A stretch of DNA of 64,000 nt from Thiohalomonas sp963783235 (GTDB lineage Bacteria; Pseudomonadota; Gammaproteobacteria; Thiohalomonadales; Thiohalomonadaceae). The DNA lies in NCBI GenBank assembly GCA_963783235.1, contig CAWAMN010000002.1, forward strand, positions 1,116,001 through 1,180,000. The letters run 5' to 3'. The position numbers were made by a program, and so were the translations under genes. Positions 25,476-32,483 of the stretch are shown piece by piece (the first letter of the stretch is position 1; the number at the start of each line of letters is the position of its first letter). The notes below the pieces were generated by a model. That model had not been told where the DNA came from and searched no databases. It saw nothing but the letters and a program-made list of their open reading frames with translations.

Positions 25476-27785
25476 TTAGTTGACCTTCTTGGCACCATGC
25501 TCTTCCAGGTAGGTCTTGGCGCGCAGACCAAGGTCTGCGGTCTTCACCTGGTACTGCCACCACTGGTTGGCCCAGAGCATCGCATTCTGCCAGTCCTTCT
25601 TGGCCGCGGCGGCCTCGGACTTGGCGCGAGCCTCTTTGGCGAAACCGAGCTGGTCAGTCGCATCTTCCACCAGGGCCACAACCGGAGGGAAGTCCTTGTA
25701 GTTATGGCTGGTGATGAAGCCCACGACGCCGTCGATAACCGCCTGGGTTTCCAGATTGGTTTTCACCTGCTTGTTGTAGTCAGCCTCGGTGTAGGAGGTA
25801 CCCTCCTCCATTTTGGCCTTCACAGCCTTGTAACCCTTCGGCTTGACCAGGAGATAGCCTTCCATCTCCAGATGCAGGGCCGAGCAGAACTCGGTGCAGT
25901 AGTACGGGAACACACCTTCATTTTCAGCAATGAAGCGGGCGGTGGAGGTCTTGCCCGGCTCCAGCGAGAACTGCACGTTCTGGCCGTACATCGCGAAACC
26001 GTGGGTTTCGTCCTGTGCACGCTCGAGGTTGGTCAGGTGAATGACGACCTCGTCACCCACTTCGGCCTCGATAATCTCCGGGTTCAGGTGCGAACGGATC
26101 GCCGTGCCCCAGACCTCGACCTTGCAGTTGCCCTGGGCGTCACAGGTACGCTCCGTCTTCTCGCGACCGGCACGGGCCTTATCGGGATGGCGACTGTCGG
26201 TGCGCGTATTCCAGCCGGAACGGTAACGGATGGCCGGTTTCAGCTTGTCGGCCTTGATGCCCACGGTGTAGTGCGGCTCGCCCAGCGGCAGCGGCATGTC
26301 ATACAGCAGCTGCATTTTATCGCCGCTGATGTCGATCAGCTGGTGGTTCTGCGGGTGCAGCGGGCCGACCGGGTTGAAGCGATCGATAGACAGCTTGTTG
26401 AGCGACACGAGGTATTTGCCATCCGGGGCTACGGTGTCGCCTTCCATGGTCATCAGGTGGCCGACGTTGTAGTGGATGTCCACCTGATCCAGCACCTTAC
26501 CCTCGCAGTAGTTCCATTTGGTGATCTTGGAATCCACATAGACGGAGGTGTAGACCACGCACTCTTTGGAGTCGTACTGGCTGTGCAGCGGACCGAGGCC
26601 GACCTGGACCTGGGTGTGCACGGTATCCTTCAGAGGAATGATCGGAATGCCGTACGGGTCCTTGCCTTCAAAGTTCTTGGCCTTGATGGCCTTCTGGATC
26701 TTGTCGAAGCTGTAGACCGTGGTGTGGCTGTCGAGCTTGCCCGAAACGATGATGTACTTACCATCGGGAGAGACATCGACACCGTGCGGGCTCTTCGGCT
26801 CCGGAATCAGGTACAGCAGACCCTCTTTGATCGCGGTGTCCATGGTGATGACATCATGGCCGTTGATCTTGGTGGTCTTGCCAGCCTTGAAGACCTTCTC
26901 GGCCTTTTTCCAATTCACCACATGCAGGAAGTCGGTGTCCTTGGCGGAGCAGCCGGCCTCGAATGGCGGACGCCCTTTCTCGATACCGCCGACGTAACGC
27001 TCGGTGCAGAACGAGTTGGTGAAGGACCAGCCGTCACTCACCTTCTTGCCGGCGTCGGAGAGGTCCTGGCTGTAGGGAGGCGCCATCAGGGTGAAGGAGT
27101 TCTTCGGGTCGAGGCGTTTCTTTTTGCGGTCGAACTTCCAGTAGGTGATACCGCCACGGTATTTGCTGTTGAACTGCTCGAGCGGTACATATTTCCTCTC
27201 GAACGGTGCCGGGTACTGCGCGGCCTCGATCACGTATTCGGTATTCGGGGTGGCGAAGGCGCCGCCATGGGAGGATTTGAATACCGGATTGACGACGATC
27301 TGCTTGGTCTCGAAATCATGCAGATCGATCACCGCGATACGCGGGTTGGCCTTGTCGTTGATGAACAGGACCTCGCCGTCGTAGTCACCATCCGTCTCGG
27401 ACATCGCCGGGTGATGGGTATCGCCGAAGTTGATCTGTTTGCCGTCGATCTTGCCCTGCGCGAGGACCGCCTTCGACTCCTCATCGAAGCCGTACCCCTG
27501 CCAGGGCTCCGGCGTGAAGACGCCGATGTACTTCAGAATACGCATGGAGGGAATGCCATAAACGATCACCTGACCGCTCTGGCCCCCCGAGGCAAATACG
27601 ATGTATTCGTCACGCCCGCCTGTGGGCGTGTACGTCTTGGCGGCGGCGAGCAGATCTTTCTGCGTCAAACCGCGAGCCTTCATCACCTCTTCGAGGCTCG
27701 AAGCAGACCAGGCGCTGGTCGCTGCCGCAAGGCCAATGCTCGCCCCTGCGAGCAGGGACAGTGCCTTGTTGGCTGTTGTTTTCAT
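25476..27785 (-). CDS. nosZ: nitrous oxide reductase NosZ, clade II (Sec-dependent)
   Basis: A 769-residue periplasmic copper enzyme reducing N2O to N2. The leader (MKTTANKALSLLAGASIG...) is Sec type with no twin arginine, the mark of clade II. The N-terminal seven-bladed propeller for CuZ includes GDTHHPAMSETDGDYDG and SPHGVDVSPDGKYI; the cupredoxin CuA domain has YYCTEFCSALHLEMEGY, with both Cys and the His and Met ligands. After CuA is an extension of about 120 residues, helical and without a haem motif, unlike the cytochrome domain of Wolinella NosZ. The ATG at 27785 is favoured over 27794 because GGGAG then has proper spacing. Confidence 0.97.
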   Translation of the reverse strand: MKTTANKALSLLAGASIGLAAATSAWSASSLEEVMKARGLTQKDLLAAAKTYTPTGGRDEYIVFASGGQSGQVIVYGIPSMRILKYIGVFTPEPWQGYGFDEESKAVLAQGKIDGKQINFGDTHHPAMSETDGDYDGEVLFINDKANPRIAVIDLHDFETKQIVVNPVFKSSHGGAFATPNTEYVIEAAQYPAPFERKYVPLEQFNSKYRGGITYWKFDRKKKRLDPKNSFTLMAPPYSQDLSDAGKKVSDGWSFTNSFCTERYVGGIEKGRPPFEAGCSAKDTDFLHVVNWKKAEKVFKAGKTTKINGHDVITMDTAIKEGLLYLIPEPKSPHGVDVSPDGKYIIVSGKLDSHTTVYSFDKIQKAIKAKNFEGKDPYGIPIIPLKDTVHTQVQVGLGPLHSQYDSKECVVYTSVYVDSKITKWNYCEGKVLDQVDIHYNVGHLMTMEGDTVAPDGKYLVSLNKLSIDRFNPVGPLHPQNHQLIDISGDKMQLLYDMPLPLGEPHYTVGIKADKLKPAIRYRSGWNTRTDSRHPDKARAGREKTERTCDAQGNCKVEVWGTAIRSHLNPEIIEAEVGDEVVIHLTNLERAQDETHGFAMYGQNVQFSLEPGKTSTARFIAENEGVFPYYCTEFCSALHLEMEGYLLVKPKGYKAVKAKMEEGTSYTEADYNKQVKTNLETQAVIDGVVGFITSHNYKDFPPVVALVEDATDQLGFAKEARAKSEAAAAKKDWQNAMLWANQWWQYQVKTADLGLRAKTYLEEHGAKKVN

Positions 27786-27868
27786 GATACCCATCTCCCG
27801 TAGAGCGGTAGGTTAAAGCGGGATAAACTCCGAGTGGACACAATGCGTAATGTGCCGCTCAACTATCC

Positions 27869-27882
27869 TTGATCCAGATCAA
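27869..27882. promoter_or_regulatory. FNR-type box in the nosZ promoter
   Basis: TTGATCCAGATCAA is a perfect FNR/DNR palindrome, centred about 90 bp upstream of the nosZ start. That leaves room for a class II promoter with the box near -41.5. One of the two CRP/FNR regulators at 12806 or 14165 is a natural candidate to read it. Confidence 0.85.
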
Positions 27883-28069
27883 CCAATTGTGTCATTTGCC
27901 ACAATTCCATCGATTCGGCGAGAACCAAAGACCCGAAATTTGCTCGATGTCAATTCTCAGCGCCGACCCGGCCAGCGTTTGAGAACGACGGCAGCCTCGC
28001 AGAAAAGGTCACCCGTGTCATTTGGCCCAAAGAGGTAGTCGCGGCTCCCAGAACCGGTCCACGTGCGGA

Positions 28070-28828
28070 TCAGCGCAGATAATTCTTGAGCTTTTTCGTC
28101 AGCTCTTGAGCGGAAAGCCCGTGGGCCAGCTTTTTCAGAAAGAGGCCTTCGGGACTGAAGAGGTAGTAGCCGGCCGTGTGATTGATCGTATAGTCACCAT
28201 CCCCGGACGGGACCTTTTCGTAACGGGCGCCGAAGTCCCGGACCGTACTGTCGATCATCTTTTTGGGGCCGGTCAGGCCGATGATCCGCGGGTCGAAGAA
28301 GGCGACGTACTTGGCAAGCACCTCAGGGGTATCGTGCTCGGGGTCGACCGAAATGAAGAGGGGCTGGATTTGATCGGCCTGATCGCCGAGCCGTTTCATC
28401 GCAGCGGCCAACAGCGCCAGCGAGGTCGGACAGACATCGGGGCATGAGGTGTAACCGAACGCAATCAGTTGATATTTCCCGAGGAAGTCGGCGTTGGTCG
28501 TGACACGACCATGGTGGTCCACCAGCATGAAGCGCCCGGACAGCTCACCCGGCACCACGTCAACGGGTGGCAGATCGCGATGACCCGAGGGTTGGATCTC
28601 GGCCAGTTCACCGTTTGCGCCGATGCAGTCACGGATCGTCGCGAAATTGTTTTTCATCAGTTTCGGATAGAGTTCGGGCCCGGGGTCGAGGTGGAGCCCG
28701 AAGGAGTCCAGTTCCGCTACCTGAATGGCGCTGTCCTCGGTCAACACACCAAGAAACCGGGAAGCCAGGCCGGCCTCGGTCAGAAGGCATACTGCCCCCC
28801 GGTCCAGCATACGGTTTCTCGCCGTCAA
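28070..28828 (-). CDS. SCO1/SenC copper-chaperone domain with ZnuA C-terminal remnant at its start
   Basis: A 252-residue frame. From about residue 95 it is an SCO-family thioredoxin fold: copper motif YTSCPDVCP, FISVDPEHDTPEVLAKYV, and the histidine in YTINHTAGYYLF. The first 80 residues match the C-terminal lobe of ZnuA-like metal-binding proteins (LDSFGLHLDPGPELYPKLM...NNFATIRDCI). The only start is a TTG overlapping the stop of the next gene upstream, so this is probably the second half of one ZnuA-SCO fusion whose frame was broken. SCO proteins move copper to CuA sites, which fits the nosZ neighbourhood. Confidence 0.85.
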   Translation of the reverse strand: MTARNRMLDRGAVCLLTEAGLASRFLGVLTEDSAIQVAELDSFGLHLDPGPELYPKLMKNNFATIRDCIGANGELAEIQPSGHRDLPPVDVVPGELSGRFMLVDHHGRVTTNADFLGKYQLIAFGYTSCPDVCPTSLALLAAAMKRLGDQADQIQPLFISVDPEHDTPEVLAKYVAFFDPRIIGLTGPKKMIDSTVRDFGARYEKVPSGDGDYTINHTAGYYLFSPEGLFLKKLAHGLSAQELTKKLKNYLR

Positions 28829-29529
28829 CAGGTCGGCCGTGGATGGGGGGATCCCGGGTCGGGGGAGACGGTAGCCACACTCGAGGCTGCATAAGCCTGC
28901 TCAAAATACTGCTGTGTCCCGTGGTAGAGAGCAATCGGGGCGGCACTGACATCGCGGTACTGATACTTGAGTTGCCGGTCGATCCTGGAGATCACCTCCG
29001 TCGCCCGCGCGTGGTTTAGCTTGTAGCGATCGGCCCGCTCCGGGTCGATAGCGATCAACTTGCGGGCGACTTCATCAAGGAGGATAAGGGCGTTGCGGGT
29101 ATCCAACCAGAAAAACGGGTCGCGGCGTTGCTCATCATAAACCGTCGGCAGGATCTTGAGATCATCACTGGCAAGCAACTCCATGACCCGCTTGTCGTCC
29201 ACCGCGGCAAGCGGCTCCGCCAGGAACGGTTCCAGTTCCTCACCGACCCAAACGATCAAATCGGCCTGAGCGATCGTCTTTTTCTGTTCCGTCGAGAGCC
29301 GATAGCCGAAGGGCGTATCCGTACCGCCGACCAACAGCTTCGGTTCGGAAATGCCTTTCATCAAACTCGCCACGAGTGAATGGATCGGTTTGATACTGAC
29401 GACGATGTCGGGGGGCTCTGCTGCCGAGGTCACCCCACCGACCGAAAGCAGGAGGGATAGCAGCAGCAAACGGACGACACGCAAGGGAACCCCGGACAGA
29501 GCGGAGGAGCTGTGAAGCGCAAAACGCAT
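28825..29529 (-). CDS. ZnuA-like periplasmic metal-binding domain, cut short by frameshift
   Basis: A 234-residue frame with a signal peptide (to about residue 33, TSAAE) and the N-terminal lobe of a cluster-9 metal-binding protein: VVSIKPIHSLVASLM, TDTPFGYRLS, ADLIVWVGEELEPFL and APIALYHGTQQYFEQAY. The last 12 residues (after VATVSPD) leave the family pattern. Adding one C to a run of six C at about 28849-28854 continues the frame into the downstream gene. The ATG at 29529 opens a good leader; the longer frame to 29604 does not. No ABC permease or ATPase lies beside it, so it is not a standard zinc importer. Confidence 0.8.
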   Translation of the reverse strand: MRFALHSSSALSGVPLRVVRLLLLSLLLSVGGVTSAAEPPDIVVSIKPIHSLVASLMKGISEPKLLVGGTDTPFGYRLSTEQKKTIAQADLIVWVGEELEPFLAEPLAAVDDKRVMELLASDDLKILPTVYDEQRRDPFFWLDTRNALILLDEVARKLIAIDPERADRYKLNHARATEVISRIDRQLKYQYRDVSAAPIALYHGTQQYFEQAYAASSVATVSPDPGSPHPRPTC

Positions 29530-29612
29530 GATTAAAGTCTCGACAGTGAGTCGACGGTGTGGGGACGTCGTTGTGCCGCAGCAAGGATAATCCCCTGCCG
29601 GCAACTGCGGGC

Positions 29613-29626
29613 ATGATCAAGATCAA
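29613..29626. promoter_or_regulatory. FNR-like box upstream of the ZnuA-like gene
   Basis: ATGATCAAGATCAA, which matches TTGAT-N4-ATCAA at nine of ten positions, is centred about 90 bp before the ATG at 29529. This would place the copper-chaperone module in the same anaerobic regulon as nosZ. Confidence 0.55.
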
Positions 29627-29647
29627 GCGAAGAGGCTGTTTTTCCGT

Positions 29648-29986
29648 CTAGGGAAAAGCCTTTTGCAGCGTACTCACCGCCTCTTCAACCTTCGCCTCGA
29701 GGGTCACCTCCGTGGGACAGGGACGTTTCGCCTCAATGAAAGCCATGAAACCCTTGTTGGTCGACTCTTCGAACACGCTTCCGTAATAACGGGTTTTCGG
29801 TGCGTAGGCGACGATGGCCTTTTTCATGCGACGGACCTGATCGATATAGCCGCATTCCAGCGCCATGCCGTTGAGAGCTCCCAGGTCGCGGATCGCCTGT
29901 TCGCCGGCTTCCGACTGGGCAGCGACAGGCGGCGAGAATGGGAGTGCCGATATAAACACCAGCAAAATGGAACATATCGTCTTCAT
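29648..29986 (-). CDS. small exported protein of unknown function
   Basis: A 112-residue protein with a clear signal peptide (ILLVFISALPFSPPVAAQ) and a mature part of about 90 residues with two cysteines (LECGYIDQV and KRPCPTEV) that may form a disulfide. No family recognised. The ATG at 29986 is preferred to the longer frame because it places the leader at the N-terminus. It lies upstream of the ZnuA/SCO module in the same direction, with about 118 bp between. Confidence 0.7.
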   Translation of the reverse strand: MKTICSILLVFISALPFSPPVAAQSEAGEQAIRDLGALNGMALECGYIDQVRRMKKAIVAYAPKTRYYGSVFEESTNKGFMAFIEAKRPCPTEVTLEAKVEEAVSTLQKAFP

Positions 29987-30101
29987 CAAACACCCGGTCG
30001 GTTGGTACGGGAGGACCGAGTATGACAAAAGCGGGTTTCGCTCGCATCAAGATCGATGCCCCCGGACCAAAATCCGGCTCCCCCGGTTGTCCCTGCCGGT
30101 T

Positions 30102-30989
30102 TCAGTAGGGCGCCGGCACATCCAGCACCGGTTCATCCGGGGCACGTATCCCTTCGATGAAGGTCGCGGCGAGAATCAACGCCCCGCCGGCAAGTTCTCC
30201 ACCGGATAGGGCTTCTCCACCGATCACCACGACGGAGACTACGGCGGCGAGCAGTTCAGTGATGAGCAAGACCGAGGCGCGGCCCGCCTCCATGTGCGTT
30301 ACCGCCCATTGGGTGCCCAGCGTGGCGGCCAGCAGCCACAAGAGCCCAAATACGACGAGCCAAAACCAGGTAATGCCGGGGACATCCGGGACCTCGGCAG
30401 CGCCCAGCGGCAGCGCGCAGATGGCCATCAAACCGCAACCGATAAACATGGCGGCGGTCTTGCTCATCAGCGGCACGTGAGCGGCCGCCCGGCAGGTGAC
30501 GTTGTTGAGGGCAAAGGCGAGACCGGCACTGATCGCCAGGAGGTCGAGCCAGGAGGGAACGGTTTCGAACACGGCCGGCCCGCCCAACACCAGAAACGCA
30601 CCGATCAGCGCCAGTGCGACACCACTCCAGCGGGCACGATCGATGTTTTCCCCGAGGAAAAGCCGGCCCCCCAGCACGCCCCAGACCGGCGCCAGGTAAA
30701 ACAGCATCATCGCCCTCACCACCTCGCCATAGATCATGGCCGAGGCGAACGACAGATTGGCCCACCCGCCGAGGAAAAACATCAGCCACAGAAACCGGCT
30801 CTCACCACGCCAGGCATCGCGCTCGCGAACCAGCGACGGCAGAAGCGCAACCGCGACGGCTCCGTAACCGACCAGAATCAGCGGAATCCCCTCGACACCA
30901 CTGGCGTGGAAATACTGCAGCGGCCACCAGGTCACCCCCCAAAGGGCGGCGCTGGCAACAAGCACAAAAACAGGTAGTGCGGAATTCAT
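30102..30989 (-). CDS. EamA/DMT-family membrane transporter
   Basis: A 295-residue protein with ten hydrophobic segments in two EamA repeats: the first begins FVLVASAALWGVTWWPLQYF and the second near AGLAFALNNVTCR. It retains the typical ends of each repeat (GALIGAFLVLGG-like and VVVIGGEALSGGELAGG). The family exports or imports metabolites; the substrate cannot be read from sequence. The ATG at 30989 is preferred; the longer frame to 31040 adds a non-family tail. Confidence 0.88.
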   Translation of the reverse strand: MNSALPVFVLVASAALWGVTWWPLQYFHASGVEGIPLILVGYGAVAVALLPSLVRERDAWRGESRFLWLMFFLGGWANLSFASAMIYGEVVRAMMLFYLAPVWGVLGGRLFLGENIDRARWSGVALALIGAFLVLGGPAVFETVPSWLDLLAISAGLAFALNNVTCRAAAHVPLMSKTAAMFIGCGLMAICALPLGAAEVPDVPGITWFWLVVFGLLWLLAATLGTQWAVTHMEAGRASVLLITELLAAVVSVVVIGGEALSGGELAGGALILAATFIEGIRAPDEPVLDVPAPY

Positions 30990-31302
30990 GAAATCACCTG
31001 CAGGACCCGAACGGCCTTCGGTGGCCGACGACACCGGCATTCACGGCCAGTTTCGGGGCATTATAGTTGGGAGCTACCTCGTTAGAAGGCAACGATCTTC
31101 ACGAAGACGAGCGGGTAGCCCAGCTGCCGGGGAGTAGCTGCCAGCCCCGATCCCGTACGACTGACTCAGCCGTCAGATCACTTACAGCAATGGACCCGGT
31201 GAAGAATAACAAGAGCCGAGACACCCATACCTTTTCAAGTGGATTGCCTCTCTTTTGAATTGGACGTTATTGCCGCGTCCATGTATCCTTACCGGCTCGT
31301 AA
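30990..31302. other. non-coding stretch before tRNA-Arg
   Basis: About 310 bp between the transporter start and the truncated tRNA copy. No convincing gene. It probably carries promoters for the transporter and tRNA, but no strong -35/-10 pair stands out. Confidence 0.4.
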
Positions 31303-31342
31303 GCGCCCGTAGCTCAGCTGGATAGAGCGCCACCCTCCGGAG
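31303..31342 (+). pseudogene. truncated copy of tRNA-Arg(CCG), 5-prime half
   Basis: The 40 bases are identical to the first 40 of the intact tRNA at 31407, breaking off just after the anticodon (CTCCGGAG). The intact gene starts 65 bp downstream. A break at the anticodon loop is where many tyrosine recombinases cut tRNA genes, so this looks like an integration scar. Confidence 0.85.
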
Positions 31343-31406
31343 CTAACGCTCGGGGGCAAAAAGGGCACAGAAGCTAGCAGTCAGAATTTGGTACGATCCG
31401 CATTAC

Positions 31407-31483
31407 GCGCCCGTAGCTCAGCTGGATAGAGCGCCACCCTCCGGAGGTGGAAGTCAGAGGTTCGAATCCTCTCGGGCGCGCCA
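31407..31483 (+). tRNA. tRNA-Arg (anticodon CCG)
   Basis: A 77-nt cloverleaf with CCA encoded. The acceptor arms GCGCCCG/CGGGCGC pair fully, the D arm has AGCTCAGCTGGATAGAGC, the anticodon stem CCACC/GGTGG holds the loop CTCCGGA with anticodon CCG, and the T arm has AGAGGTTCGAATCCTCT. It marks the left edge of the defence island. Confidence 0.97.
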
Positions 31484-31753
31484 TTTTACTGATTTTCATC
31501 AACTTTTCTTCCTGAAAGCCCTCGCAAATTGCCCGTTTGAGTGTAAGCGTTCGACGCCAATACTCAACCGTCAAGTTCAGGCTAGTTAATGCTTGTGAGC
31601 GTTAGCTTCTGACGGCGCCCAACCTCGCTATTTGCCGTGTGCCCAGATTGCGCCCATCCGGTGCCCTACCATTTTTCCGCCGGCTGCCTGCCGTTTAACC
31701 CGCGAGCGTTAGCCCGTGTGCCCCACGACCAAGGGCAGACAGTTCAGAGCGGT
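31484..31753. other. island edge, non-coding
   Basis: About 270 bp with no good gene. It holds two copies of GAGCGTTAGC (31597-31606 and 31704-31713); the reverse complement lies at 31342-31351, next to the truncated tRNA. Confidence 0.4.
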
Positions 31754-32482
31754 CTAATACCCCCACTCTTCGTGTGCTAGCGGGCTTTGGTTTAGCTGGT
31801 CACGGTAGAAACGCCACGCAGGCATCGCCGAATCCATGAGTTCCCTGAATCTGTCGTTATGGCGGCGCTCCAATAAATGCACCATTTCATGTACCAGGAT
31901 GTATTCCAGACACTCAGGCGGCTTTTTAACAAGCTCAATGTTGAGCCAAATGCGGCGGGCTTGAATGTTGCAGCTCCCCCAGCGGGTCTTCATCTTTTTG
32001 ATGCGAGCCTCCGCAACCTTCACGCCAACGCGGGGCTCCCAACGGGCGAGAAGTACTGGTATTTGTTCGCGTAACCTTTCTCTATACCAGCTCTGAAGTA
32101 CTTCATTGCGCTTGTCCCGACTGCTTCCCGGCCGAAGCCGCAGTTCCAAGGTTCTATTGTTCCTCAACCGAATGGCCGGCGGAGCATCCTGCCCGATGAC
32201 GTCGAGAAGATACCGGTGCCCCTTATAGTAGTGGCTTTCGCCCGTAAGCAGCTCGCGCTCTGACTGACGAGGCTGGGCACCGAATTCCTTTTGCCTCCGG
32301 CGAATCCATCCAAGTTTCGAGATCACGGCCAGCCGCACCGCTTCGTCGTCCAGGCGATGAGGAACCGCCACTCTGACTCGGCCGTAAGGGGGGTAAACGC
32401 CCAAGTGAAGATTCTTAATGTCCTTGCGGACAATCTCTACGTGGATACCACTGACTTCGATATGGTGGCGGCCGGTCGTCAC
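31754..32482 (-). CDS. YgjP-type (DUF45) zinc metallopeptidase
   Basis: A 242-residue protein with the YgjP/DUF45 layout: an N-terminal beta part (VEIVRKDIKNLHLGVYPPYG), WIRRRQKEF, then KMKTRWGSCN and the zinc site HEMVHLLERRHNDRF (HExxH with a third His). Such genes commonly close type I restriction operons. A GTG at 32482 is used, one base after the hsdR stop; the open frame reaching 32719 lies inside hsdR in another frame. Its role in defence is unknown. Confidence 0.85.
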   Translation of the reverse strand: MTTGRHHIEVSGIHVEIVRKDIKNLHLGVYPPYGRVRVAVPHRLDDEAVRLAVISKLGWIRRRQKEFGAQPRQSERELLTGESHYYKGHRYLLDVIGQDAPPAIRLRNNRTLELRLRPGSSRDKRNEVLQSWYRERLREQIPVLLARWEPRVGVKVAEARIKKMKTRWGSCNIQARRIWLNIELVKKPPECLEYILVHEMVHLLERRHNDRFRELMDSAMPAWRFYRDQLNQSPLAHEEWGY

Positions 32483-32483
32483 G

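Noticed and set aside
25497..27803. A 768-residue open frame antisense to the whole of nosZ
   Set aside because: Its composition is a mirror of nosZ codon usage (high GC third positions), it has no recognisable domain and no ribosome site, and nosZ itself is certain.
30045..30058. Possible FNR box before the small exported protein (CATCAAGATCGATG)
   Set aside because: Too many mismatches to the palindrome in both orientations.
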